In this document: positions 4,810-12,071 of the stretch, piece after piece | Layout of the letters: each line of letters starts with the position of its first letter | Position numbering within the stretch: the first letter of the stretch is position 1 | Source: DATNBT01 sp964579765 | GTDB lineage: Bacteria; Acidobacteriota; Vicinamibacteria; Vicinamibacterales; CAVVIG01 | DNA: 14,035 bases | Reading direction: 5' to 3' | Assembly (NCBI GenBank): GCA_964579765.1 | Contig: CAZOIK010000149.1 | Location: 1 to 14,035 of the forward strand | Made by a program: the position numbers and the translations under genes | Notes under the pieces: generated by a model | The model's database searches: none | The model's input: the letters and a program-made list of their open reading frames with translations, nothing else | What the model was told of the DNA's origin: nothing

Positions 4810-7377
4810 TCACGCCGCCTTCAGCGGTTGTTCGCCGGCGTCCGTGACTGGAATGGCAACGCTGACCGTGGTGCCGACGCCCGGTGTGCTCTCCACCCAG
4901 ATCCGGCCGCGATGTTGTTCGACGATGGCTTTCGCGATCGCGAGCCCGAGCCCAGTCCCCGCGTGGGCCGATCCTCGCGCCTGCCAGAACGGATCGAACA
5001 GCCGGCCGAGGTCCGCCGCGTCGATGCCTTTCCCGGTATCGGTGACGACAAACCTGATCTCTCTCGCACATGAAACGCAGCTGAGCAGCACGTTCCCCCC
5101 CGCCGGCGTGAACTTGAACGCGTTGTCCACCACGTTGGTGAGCGCCTGCAGCATCCGGGATCGATCCACCAGGACGGCAGGCAGTGGCGTCGCCGGTGTG
5201 CTGCAGCGCAACGTGACGGAGTGCTGGAGCGCCTGGGGCGCCATGATGCCGCACACCTGTTCGGCGATATCCGCGGGATCTTCCCGATGCGAGTCGAGCG
5301 GCAGCGGCTGTCCGGCTCGCAGCCGGCCGATGACGAGGAGGTCGTCGATGAGCCGGTTCATCCGCTGCGACGCGCCGGCAATCGACTGCAGCAACGTCTG
5401 GCGCCGCCCGTACGGCAGCGCGTTGTCGCTCAGGAGTTCGGCTGAGAGCCTGATGGCACTGAGCGGGTTGCGCAGGTCGTGGCTGACGGTCCGGAGCACC
5501 TCATCGCGCGACTGGATGGCCGCGTTCGCCATCTGATACAGCTGCGCGTTGTGAATCGCCAGCGCCGCCCGCAGCGCGATTCGCTTCGCACGCGCCAGGT
5601 CGTCTTCGGTGTAGCGGCGGCGGCCCACGGCGAAAAACAGCAGCGCGCCGAGCGTCTGGTGGCCGACGATCATCGGCAGCACCATCACCGACTGCAGATC
5701 GAGCCGGCGAAGCGCCTCGAGGTGGTCGCGATCGACAGCGTGTTCCTTCACCAGCGCGTCCGAGACCTCCGGAAGCACCAGCGCGTGGCCGGTCGTGACG
5801 ACGCTCTCCACGCTGCTCGAGAGATCCGGCCGGGCCCGGTGTTTGTCTCGCAGCTGCTGCGCCACGGCCGGCTCGATGCTCTCCGCGCAGGCGATGTCCG
5901 CGTGATAGATCCGCTGCCCTTCGACGAGGTGGACGATGCACACGTCGGCGAACCGCGGCACGGCCAGATGCGCGACACTCCTCACGGTCTGTGTGTAGTC
6001 GAGCGACGACGCGAGCGCGGCCGAGGCGTGCGCGATGAAGTGCTCCTCTTCCTCCATGGCTTGAAGGCGTTCCACCGTGAGCGCCCGGTGCATCGCCATC
6101 GACGCCATATCCGCGAGGATTCGCACTTTGGGCGTGTCCGCATCCGTAAATCCGTCCGCCGCGCGGCGAATGAGACACATCGCTCCCAGGGGCTGCTCGT
6201 CCATGCTGAGCGGAATCACCATCGCGTGGCTGTCGCCGGCGAGGTCGATCGCGCTGCGAAACGGGTAAGACGGCTGGCGCTGGAGATCGACACGCTCGAT
6301 GATTCTGGGGAGCCGGCGGTCGAGCGCCTCCTGCGCGAGCGAACCCGCGTAGGGACCCTTCGTCCCTGGCGGCGGAACACTCGCACCGCGGCAGGCGACG
6401 CAGGTCACTTCGTTCAGCCGGGGGTTGACGCTTTCGATGCAGACGTCATCCGCATTCGCCAGACGCGCCGCGGCGTCGGTAATGCGCCGAAGCACGTCCG
6501 GCATGGCGAGCCCGCCGGCGAGACTGTGACCGACTTGACGCAGCGCCTCTTCTTCCTGCGCCCGATGCTCCATGTAAGACGTGGTGGTGTTGAGACGGCG
6601 CAGCACGTGCGTCATCAACAGGAGCGCCGACAGCGCCATCGGCCCGAAGACGACCGCCAGGGCCATGAAGAGATAGGCGAGGCGTTGCTCTCGTGACCGC
6701 TGGGCGGATTGGTACGTCAGCACCGCTTCGTTGAGGCGATTCGTGGCGGCCTGCGCGCGTCTCATCACGAACAGCCTGTCGAAGGCCATGCGACGGAAAT
6801 CGCCGCTCGACACGGCGTGCGTGGTCAACTGCTGGGCGTCAACGCTGCGATGCCACTCGTCGAGCGCCGATTGAAGCTCGTTGAAGTGCGGCCGAACGGC
6901 CGCTCCGAGCGAGGGCATCAGTCCCTCGAGGGTCTTCGCACGGTTGGCCAGGCGGGTGCGTTGGGCTCGGTAACTGTCGCGGTATCGAGGCTCTCGAGTG
7001 GCCTGGAAGCCGACGACGGCATTGACTTCGTTGGAGAGCAGCGCGCTCATCTCGTCGCCGATCTTGACCGCTTGATCGGTGGTGTCGTTGAGGTCGATCA
7101 GCGTGGCGCGCATGCGGGAGCTCATAATCAGGAGCAACGCGGTCAGGAGCGCCAGCACCGCCGCGATGAACGCGGCAACGATCGAATTCGGCGGCCGCAC
7201 AGGATGTGCCGGTACTCGAACGGCGTGCCACGTCGAATCCCCGTGCGGCGACGTGTCCCAGGAGTCACGGCGAGATCGATCGGGTGCCACTGACGACCGC
7301 CGCCTCGACGTTTCTTGACTGACAACCGGCGGCCGTCCTCGTCCGCGGGACGCGCTCGTGGCGGAGGACGCCTCCAT
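4810..7377 (-). CDS. Transmembrane sensor histidine kinase with two GAF domains
   Basis: Numbered from the ATG at 7377, the 855-residue protein has a basic N-tail, a transmembrane helix at about 65-87, a mostly helical periplasmic domain (about 88-230, CHASE3/four-helix-bundle type), a second helix at about 234-258, and GAF domains near 285-435 and 450-612. The kinase core follows: HisKA with H633 in VSHDLRNPLSAIR, N752 in the N box, DTGKGI (780-785) and GTGLGLA (807-813). It should autophosphorylate in response to envelope or small-molecule signals and pass phosphate to a regulator, most simply the divergent single-domain regulator next door. The start is uncertain: ATG 7377 lacks a Shine-Dalgarno and directly follows an in-frame stop, and GTG 7290 is an alternative that keeps all domains. 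No DNA-binding output is fused. Confidence 0.9.
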   Translation of the reverse strand: MEASSATSASRGRGRPPVVSQETSRRRSSVAPDRSRRDSWDTSPHGDSTWHAVRVPAHPVRPPNSIVAAFIAAVLALLTALLLIMSSRMRATLIDLNDTTDQAVKIGDEMSALLSNEVNAVVGFQATREPRYRDSYRAQRTRLANRAKTLEGLMPSLGAAVRPHFNELQSALDEWHRSVDAQQLTTHAVSSGDFRRMAFDRLFVMRRAQAATNRLNEAVLTYQSAQRSREQRLAYLFMALAVVFGPMALSALLLMTHVLRRLNTTTSYMEHRAQEEEALRQVGHSLAGGLAMPDVLRRITDAAARLANADDVCIESVNPRLNEVTCVACRGASVPPPGTKGPYAGSLAQEALDRRLPRIIERVDLQRQPSYPFRSAIDLAGDSHAMVIPLSMDEQPLGAMCLIRRAADGFTDADTPKVRILADMASMAMHRALTVERLQAMEEEEHFIAHASAALASSLDYTQTVRSVAHLAVPRFADVCIVHLVEGQRIYHADIACAESIEPAVAQQLRDKHRARPDLSSSVESVVTTGHALVLPEVSDALVKEHAVDRDHLEALRRLDLQSVMVLPMIVGHQTLGALLFFAVGRRRYTEDDLARAKRIALRAALAIHNAQLYQMANAAIQSRDEVLRTVSHDLRNPLSAIRLSAELLSDNALPYGRRQTLLQSIAGASQRMNRLIDDLLVIGRLRAGQPLPLDSHREDPADIAEQVCGIMAPQALQHSVTLRCSTPATPLPAVLVDRSRMLQALTNVVDNAFKFTPAGGNVLLSCVSCAREIRFVVTDTGKGIDAADLGRLFDPFWQARGSAHAGTGLGLAIAKAIVEQHRGRIWVESTPGVGTTVSVAIPVTDAGEQPLKAA

Positions 7378-7441
7378 CGGTCACGGCATATCGGCAGACG
7401 CGTCAACAGCCGCAGGGATCGAATCTTGCCTCGGGGTTCGC

Positions 7442-7834
7442 ATGCTGCCCGGCGTGCGTGTGCTCGCGGCTGACGACGACCCGCAACTGCTCGAGGCCAT
7501 TGTGGCGTCGCTCGAACGACTCGACGCCGATGTCGTGCGCGCGCGCAACGGCGCCGAGGTAATTGACCGGCTGGCCGACAGCGGCCCCTTCGACCTCGTC
7601 GTGACGGACATCGCGATGCCGTGGATGACCGGGCTCAGCTCGGTGCGCGCCGCGCGAACCGCGGGCCTCGAGATGCCGGTGATCGTGATCACGGCGCTCC
7701 CCGACGACACGATCCCCGCCGAAGTGGACGCGCTTGGCGCCAACGTCACGCTGCTGCGCAAGCCGTTCGACGTCAGTGACCTCACGTCGATCGCCGAGAG
7801 GCTCACCCGACGCCGGCCCACCCGATCGTCCTGA
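7442..7834 (+). CDS. Single-domain response regulator (CheY-like receiver)
   Basis: The 130-residue product is one receiver domain: acidic pocket DDD (residues 11-13), phospho-acceptor D56 in DLVVTDIAMP, T84 in VIVITALP and K107 in LLRKPFD. There is no output domain after residue about 120, only a basic tail. Such proteins act as phosphate shuttles or bind protein partners. The ATG at 7442 is chosen because GGGG lies five bases before it and the receiver fold begins within six residues; a GTG at 7358 would add an odd 28-residue tail and overlap the kinase gene start. Divergence from the GAF kinase suggests the two are partners, which is inference. Confidence 0.88.
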   Translation: MLPGVRVLAADDDPQLLEAIVASLERLDADVVRARNGAEVIDRLADSGPFDLVVTDIAMPWMTGLSSVRAARTAGLEMPVIVITALPDDTIPAEVDALGANVTLLRKPFDVSDLTSIAERLTRRRPTRSS

Positions 7835-7962
7835 CGGCGCGTCTCCCGACACCTCGGAGGCGTCTGACGGCCGGTGGTGTTCGGAACGGTGGAACGCGGC
7901 ACATCTTCCATAGATCGTTGACAGCGGGGCCGGCATGAAGTCTGCGACAGCGTGCGCTTGAG

Positions 7963-8808
7963 ATGCCTGTGCAGCGCATCCTTGCGATCGTGATTCTCTG
8001 TACGGCGGCGGCCCCCCTGGCCGCGCAAGAGGCCGTCGGCGACGCCACGGCCTTCGCCGATCGTCTTGCCCCGGCCTTCGGCGACGCCGCGGTTGCCCTC
8101 GGGCAAATTCAGAAGCCGACCCCTGCTCCACCGACGCCGGAACACACGGGCCTCAAGGCCATGATGGAAGAGCTGTTGACGGACATCCGGCATCTTCCGT
8201 CGAAAGAAAATCTGTTCTGGGTGGGCGTGGGCGGCGGGGCGGCCGCCGCCGTGCACCCCTTCGACTCGACGGCCAACGACGACCTGCAGGGCCCGTCGCT
8301 CGACAAGCTGTTCAAGCCGGGCGCGATCCTCGGCGAGAGTTACACGCTGCTGCCGGTCTCGGTGGCGATCTACGCGATCGGCCGCCTCAACAACAAGCCG
8401 CGTGTGTCGCACATGGGCAGCGACCTGATTCAGTCGATCGCGATCGCGGAGCTGCTCACGCAGGCGGTCAAGTACTCAGTCCGCCGCGAGCGCCCCGACG
8501 GCAGCGGGGCCAATTCATTTCCGTCTGGGCACGCGGCCGACACGATGGCGTTTGCCACCGCGCTCGAACGGCATCTCAACTGGAAGCTGTGGCTGCCGGC
8601 GTATGTCGGCGCAACGTTCGTCGCGATGTCGCGGCTGCACGACAACAGGCACTATGTCAGCGACGTCGCGTTTGGCAGCGCCGTCGGGATCATCGCGGGC
8701 CGCACCGTGACGCGCGCGGGGCACCCCGCGTTCCCTGTCGCGTTGACGCCCATCCCCGGCGGCATCGCGATCGCCTACGTGCCGACGCACGAGAAGCGGG
8801 GCGACTAA
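7963..8808 (+). CDS. Exported PAP2-family acid phosphatase
   Basis: The 281-residue protein starts with a Sec signal peptide (about 1-21, AAAPLAAQ cleavage region). It contains all three PAP2 signatures in order: KYSVRRERP (K170-P178, KX6RP), PSGH (187-190) and SRLHDNRHYVSD (S223, R224, H230, D234). These build the phosphohistidine active site of type 2 phosphatidic acid phosphatases and bacterial class A acid phosphatases, with H230 the expected nucleophile. Substrates could be lipid phosphates, undecaprenyl pyrophosphate or soluble phosphoesters in the periplasm. A TTGACA box at 7918-7923 lies upstream, but no matching -10 is clear. The Shine-Dalgarno is weak. Hydrophobic stretches near 86-98, 127-141 and 235-247 suggest membrane association is possible. 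Confidence 0.9.
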   Translation: MPVQRILAIVILCTAAAPLAAQEAVGDATAFADRLAPAFGDAAVALGQIQKPTPAPPTPEHTGLKAMMEELLTDIRHLPSKENLFWVGVGGGAAAAVHPFDSTANDDLQGPSLDKLFKPGAILGESYTLLPVSVAIYAIGRLNNKPRVSHMGSDLIQSIAIAELLTQAVKYSVRRERPDGSGANSFPSGHAADTMAFATALERHLNWKLWLPAYVGATFVAMSRLHDNRHYVSDVAFGSAVGIIAGRTVTRAGHPAFPVALTPIPGGIAIAYVPTHEKRGD

Positions 8809-9011
8809 CGCGGCACGACAGGGGCGCCGTGTCCGGTCGCGAGGACGACGAGCGGCGCGGCGGCGACGACGACATCCCGGCATGCGTCTGAATGCTCGAA
8901 AAAACGCGCGCGCCCGATGGCACCGATGTTGTGTCCGGCGCGCCCATGCCTCAATATGGTCCTGTTCACGCGCGACGCGCGTTCTGCATCCCAGTCAACC
9001 AGGACGACCCC

Positions 9012-9689
9012 ATGAGGCGCAGACACGTTGTGCAAGCCGCCATCGCGGCTTCGATTGTCGTGGTGAGCCTGACTGCCGCCACCGGCCAGGCCCGCGCACA
9101 GGACGCCGATGTCGTCCGCGTCGATCAGCCGCTCGTCGCAGCCTCGGCGACGCCGATTGCCGATTTCATCGCGGACCAGCGGGCCGCACTCGCGCTGGAT
9201 CCGGCGCCGGCGCCCGATCCGCAGGGGCCACGGCCGGTGGCAATCGAATACTCCGACGCGCATGAAACGCGCGCGAAGATTCACAGATACGCCAGTTGGG
9301 CCACGCTGCCGCTGCTCGGCACGGAACTGGTGCTCGGCCAGAAGCTGTACAACGACCCCAACAGCCTGACGAGCAACCTGCGCGGCGTGCACGGCGCCGT
9401 CGGCGCCGGCTTGATCGGCTTCTTCGGCGTCCAAACTGTCACGGGCTTCTGGAACCTCGTCGAAAGCAACCAGGCGCCCGGACATACCAAGAGATTGATC
9501 CACGGCATTCTCATGCTCGCGGCCGAGGGTGGAATGGTCGCCTCCGCCGCCAGCGCTCCAGGCCACAGCCGGAACGACCTGATCAACTTCGACACACGGG
9601 CATCGACGCATCGCGACATCGCGTACGCCTCGATCGGCGTCGGCACGGCCGGCTATCTGTTGATGCTCTTCACGGGCGGCAGCCACTGA
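9012..9689 (+). CDS. Exported four-helix membrane protein, cytochrome b561-like histidine layout
   Basis: The 225-residue protein has a signal peptide (about 1-30, ending TGQARAQ), a Pro/Ala-rich linker, and four hydrophobic helices at about 91-110, 124-146, 162-182 and 200-221. Each helix begins with a histidine: H91 (KIHRYASW), H127 (GVHGAVGAG), H164 (RLIHGILML) and H200 (STHRDIAYA). In a four-helix bundle, helices 1 and 3 place their histidines on one membrane face and helices 2 and 4 on the other, the two-haem arrangement known from cytochrome b561. Haem binding is therefore an inference from layout. The ATG at 9012 has AGGA seven bases upstream; the 40 residues encoded upstream look non-coding. 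It heads the operon with the next membrane protein and the Rieske protein, five bases apart from the former. Confidence 0.75.
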   Translation: MRRRHVVQAAIAASIVVVSLTAATGQARAQDADVVRVDQPLVAASATPIADFIADQRAALALDPAPAPDPQGPRPVAIEYSDAHETRAKIHRYASWATLPLLGTELVLGQKLYNDPNSLTSNLRGVHGAVGAGLIGFFGVQTVTGFWNLVESNQAPGHTKRLIHGILMLAAEGGMVASAASAPGHSRNDLINFDTRASTHRDIAYASIGVGTAGYLLMLFTGGSH

Positions 9690-9693
9690 CCCG

Positions 9694-10161
9694 ATGCTCG
9701 AGACGCTCAGAGCCGCGGCCGTCAACTGGGGCTCGTACTATTCGAACCACGCCGTCATCCGGACCCTCGTGACCTTCGCGCACATCGGCGGTCTCGTCGG
9801 CGGCGGCGGCGCCGCGATAGTGGCGGATCGCAGCCTGCTGGCCGCCTTCAGGCGCGGCGAGGCGCAGCCGGGGCCGTTGCTGCAGTCGGTGCAGCGGACA
9901 CACACGACCGTCGTGGTCGGGCTCCTGATTGTGCTCGTCAGCGGCGTGCTGCTCTTTGCCGCCGACCTCGACACCTATCTTGACTCGTGGCTGTTCTGGA
10001 CGAAGATGGCGCTGGTCGTCCTGCTGTTGATCAACGGCGCTGTCTTGTGGCGCGCCGAACGCCGCGCTGCCTGGGGGACGTTACGGTGGACCGCACTCGC
10101 AAGCCTGACACTCTGGTTGCTGACAACGCTTCTCGGGACGGGACTCCTGAACATCGGCTGA
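9694..10161 (+). CDS. Four-helix inner-membrane protein, probable partner of the b561-like/Rieske operon
   Basis: This 155-residue protein has four predicted helices at about 24-46, 72-90, 100-119 and 130-153, with H30 within helix 1 and H70 at the start of helix 2, both possible cofactor ligands. A GGLVGGGGAAIVADR stretch follows H30. I do not recognise a named family; it is reminiscent of small CopD/DUF2214-like membrane proteins, but I cannot confirm that. It begins four bases after the preceding stop and ends two bases before the Rieske GTG, so co-translation is very likely. The start ATG at 9694 has only a distant GGGCGG. A role as membrane anchor or quinone-side partner of the electron-transfer module is inferred from context. 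Confidence 0.75.
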   Translation: MLETLRAAAVNWGSYYSNHAVIRTLVTFAHIGGLVGGGGAAIVADRSLLAAFRRGEAQPGPLLQSVQRTHTTVVVGLLIVLVSGVLLFAADLDTYLDSWLFWTKMALVVLLLINGAVLWRAERRAAWGTLRWTALASLTLWLLTTLLGTGLLNIG

Positions 10162-10163
10162 CC

Positions 10164-10661
10164 GTGTCCTGTGACGGGTGCGGGGCGGCCGACCCGTCGC
10201 GCCGCTCGTTTCTCAGGTGCGCGGGCGCGATGATCAGCGTGGCCGCGTTCGGACTCGCCGGCGCCGACGCCGCCGCACTGCCGGTGGCCTTCGGCGCGAG
10301 CGGCACCGCGTCCGGATCCGAGCGGCGCTATCCAGTCCCGCCAGCCGACGGGGTCACGATCGATCGCAAGAACCAGGTGATCGTCGTCCGCTTTCAGCAG
10401 CACCTCTACGCGTTCAACCTCGCCTGCCCGCACGAGAACACGGCGCTCAAGTGGCTGCCGAAGGACGGGCGCTTCCAGTGCCCGAAGCACGAGTCGCGCT
10501 ATCAGCCGAGCGGCCAGTTCATCGACGGCCGCGCCACGCGGAACATGGATCGCCTCGGCGTGCGCGTCGAGGACAACATGCTCGTCGTCGATCTGAACAA
10601 GTTCTACCGGTCCGACAAGGACGCCGCCGGCTGGGCGGCCGCCACCGTCAGCGTGTCGTAG
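10164..10661 (+). CDS. Tat-exported Rieske [2Fe-2S] protein
   Basis: From a GTG at 10164 the 165-residue protein opens with a twin-arginine signal (SRRSFLR at about 12-18, then a hydrophobic run and Ala-rich cleavage region). It then forms a Rieske domain with C88-P-H90 and C106-P-K-H109, which ligate the [2Fe-2S] cluster. The extra cysteines that make the disulfide in cytochrome bc1 Rieske proteins are absent, so this resembles the Rieske-ferredoxin/oxygenase type. GTG 10164 lies two bases after the preceding stop and gives a normal Tat n-region; a GTG at 10086 would overlap the upstream gene by 76 bases. It probably exchanges electrons in the periplasm with the b561-like protein encoded two genes earlier. 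Confidence 0.88.
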   Translation: MSCDGCGAADPSRRSFLRCAGAMISVAAFGLAGADAAALPVAFGASGTASGSERRYPVPPADGVTIDRKNQVIVVRFQQHLYAFNLACPHENTALKWLPKDGRFQCPKHESRYQPSGQFIDGRATRNMDRLGVRVEDNMLVVDLNKFYRSDKDAAGWAAATVSVS

Positions 10662-10829
10662 CGCAGCGGCGATGCCGACGGCGATCTGCTCCAGGCACAG
10701 ATCATGAGCGAACTCGTGATCGAGCCGCTGAAGCTCGCGGTCCATCGGCTGCGTCCGTACCAGGCGCGCGACTACTGGGCGCTGGCGCGTTGTCGTGCCG
10801 ACCTTCAGGTCGTTGACGCAGGCAGTTGC
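10662..10829. other. Short convergent spacer with a possible gene remnant
   Basis: A rightward frame starts at an ATG at 10704 behind a weak AGG and looks protein-like for about 40 codons (MSELVIEPLKL onward). It then continues antisense to the small leftward gene, where it has no protein character. It could be the remnant of a truncated gene or chance. No terminator hairpin with a T run is visible between the two convergent genes. Confidence 0.25.
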
Positions 10830-11111
10830 TTACTCGTGGGGCCTGTCGTTCCAGACGTACAGGAACTGATCGTCGCTGGCCGTGGCGACGATACGACCGG
10901 CTTTGTGCGCCGCACGGTTCAACGCGGACCGCAGCTTCGCTTTGGTCGCGCGCAACTCGGAGAGCGGCACTCTCATCGCGCTCCCAGGCCGGAGTTGGTC
11001 GAGGTCCGACAGGATCTTCTGGACAATCACCCTGTGCTTGCCGTTGCGCCCTCGCGGGACGTCCTTCCTCAGGAGCGACGCGAAGTTGCGAGTCCCGGTA
11101 CGTTTGGCCAC
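10830..11111 (-). CDS. Small conserved-looking protein, 93 aa, unknown function
   Basis: The GTG at 11111 has an excellent Shine-Dalgarno (GAGGAG, eight bases upstream) and a promoter candidate behind it, so this start is preferred to the ATG at 11276. The 93-residue product is basic and helical: residues about 12-40 (LLRKDVPRGRNGKH then VIVQKILSDLDQL), a VPLSEL turn near 48-53, a KLRSALNRAAHKAG helix at about 59-72, and a C-terminal strand ATASDDQFLYVWND. No Cys or membrane segment occurs. It resembles small uncharacterised proteins I associate with Acidobacteriota genomes. The helix-turn-helix-strand order would fit a small winged-helix DNA-binding protein, but that is a guess from pattern, not a family match. 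Confidence 0.72.
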   Translation of the reverse strand: MAKRTGTRNFASLLRKDVPRGRNGKHRVIVQKILSDLDQLRPGSAMRVPLSELRATKAKLRSALNRAAHKAGRIVATASDDQFLYVWNDRPHE

Positions 11112-11136
11112 CGCCCGCTCTCCTCCTCGTATCGTA

Positions 11137-11165
11137 ATCGTATGCGTAACGTTATCGTGACGCAA
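11137..11165 (-). promoter_or_regulatory. Candidate promoter for the 93-aa gene
   Basis: On the minus strand, TTGCGT (11160-11165) is separated by exactly 17 bases from TACGAT (11137-11142, four of six matches to TATAAT). It is followed by a tandem copy TACGAT (11131-11136) and then the Shine-Dalgarno and GTG of the small gene. The implied leader is about 20 bases. Consensus match only. Confidence 0.4.
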
Positions 11166-11186
11166 CAGTGCTCTATCGGTGCGTAT

Positions 11187-11204
11187 CGATGCGGATCCGC
11201 ATCG
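11187..11204. promoter_or_regulatory. 18-bp perfect palindrome, operator-like
   Basis: CGATGCGGATCCGCATCG is a perfect inverted repeat lying 22 bases upstream of the candidate -35 box of the leftward gene and 85 bases before the rightward zinc-ribbon start. Length and position fit a dimeric regulator site in a divergent promoter region. No T run follows, so a terminator is unlikely. The regulator is unknown. Confidence 0.4.
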
Positions 11205-11289
11205 CACTGGCTGCCGAGGCCGACAACTGACGGTTCGCGGACTTCTAAAGGGCCCACCCGTATGCACTGCGATCAATTACGTTGGGTGA

Positions 11290-11520
11290 ATGCGAATACC
11301 AGAAAGCCTCATCGGCGGCCGCCCTTCGTCGCCGTCCGCAACGGCGTCCCGGCCTGCGGCGCAGGACGCCGTGCCCACGTGCCCGACCTGCGAGACGACC
11401 ACGGATCTGGGGCGGCCCCTCTACGTGGAACTCGCGGGCTTGATGGACGTGGTGCCGGAATACGTCTGCAAGGTGTGCGGGACGCGCGTCAGGCCCGACC
11501 GGACCCGGCGCGCGAAATAG
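11290..11520 (+). CDS. Small zinc-ribbon protein, 76 aa
   Basis: The product has a Pro/Ser/Ala-rich N-terminal tail (about 1-28), then CPTC (residues 31-34) and CKVC (60-63) separated by 25 residues with an EYVCKVCGTRV closing strand, and a basic tail. Two CxxC knuckles at this spacing are the classic four-Cys zinc ribbon. The ATG at 11290 follows a GGGTGA sequence at close range. A GTG about 80 bases further in would give only the ribbon and is a possible alternative. Small ribbons of this sort often bind nucleic acid or serve as structural modules, but no specific role can be read here. It shares the upstream region with the divergent 93-aa gene. Confidence 0.7.
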   Translation: MRIPESLIGGRPSSPSATASRPAAQDAVPTCPTCETTTDLGRPLYVELAGLMDVVPEYVCKVCGTRVRPDRTRRAK

Positions 11521-11665
11521 CGGGCGTGTCGCCGTGGGCGCCGCGGCTCACGGACAGTTCATCGCCGGGCAGACACGCGCACGGATGTGCTGGCGGCGCG
11601 CCGGAACAGGGTCTTCCCTGATTTCGCGGAGCGATCTTTGCGTCCGCTTATGCCGGAGGCGTGGC

Positions 11666-12013
11666 ATGAAGACGCTCAGATCGATTGCAACGATCGACCT
11701 CCTGCTCGGGGTGTGGCTGCTCGCCGCCCCATCCGTGATCGGCTACCAGTGGGCGCGGCCGATGACCGTCGCGGAGGATCTGATTCCCGGGCTGTTTCTC
11801 TGCGCCACCTCATGCGTGCTGCTGCTGATGAAATGGCGCGGCCGCGACGTCACCTGGCTGCAGGCGCTCTGCGGGCTGTGGCTGATCGCCGGATCGATCG
11901 CCCTGGTGTTCGCCCGGCTGCCACATGCGGCGCTCAACGGCATCGTCGTCGGCACGGCCGTGCTGCTGCTGAACGCGCTCGTGTTCGTCGTTCGTTCCCC
12001 TGCGGTGCCGTAG
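11666..12013 (+). CDS. SPW-like small integral membrane protein
   Basis: The 115-residue product has about four hydrophobic segments (near 5-25, 37-53, 62-80 and 88-110). Segment one reads LLLGVWLLAAPSVIGY, the position and form of the SPW motif, here APS instead of SPW. Segment three reads LCGLWLIAGSIALVF, the second half of the internal repeat. SPW-repeat proteins are inner-membrane proteins of unknown function. The start at 11666 has GGAGG six bases upstream, which clearly decides it over an in-frame ATG at 11534. It sits 58 bases before the PAS kinase in the same direction, so the two may be co-transcribed. Family assignment rests on motif resemblance only. Confidence 0.75.
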   Translation: MKTLRSIATIDLLLGVWLLAAPSVIGYQWARPMTVAEDLIPGLFLCATSCVLLLMKWRGRDVTWLQALCGLWLIAGSIALVFARLPHAALNGIVVGTAVLLLNALVFVVRSPAVP

Positions 12014-12071
12014 GCCATCGGCGATGCGACATCATGCGCGCGCGCGCGTCCACGCCCCCGGGGAGGGCGTG

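Noticed and set aside
8805..9725. 306-codon minus-strand frame opposite the b561-like gene
   Set aside because: Most of it is antisense to a well-supported gene. Its last 65 residues fall in the 8809-9011 spacer and look somewhat protein-like (VVLATGHGAPVV), but there is no start or ribosome binding site for that part alone.
11248..11258. GGGCCCACC matching the end of the tRNA remnant, considered as a second attachment site
   Set aside because: Only about nine bases match and the T arm is absent, so chance is the simpler explanation.
10704..11621. 305-codon plus-strand frame
   Set aside because: After about 40 plausible residues it runs antisense to the 93-aa gene and out of frame with the zinc-ribbon gene; recorded only as a possible remnant at 10704-10829.
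12034..12048. Alternating GC run before the PAS kinase, considered as a Z-DNA or regulatory repeat
   Set aside because: Short runs of this type are expected in sequence this rich in GC and nothing else supports a function.
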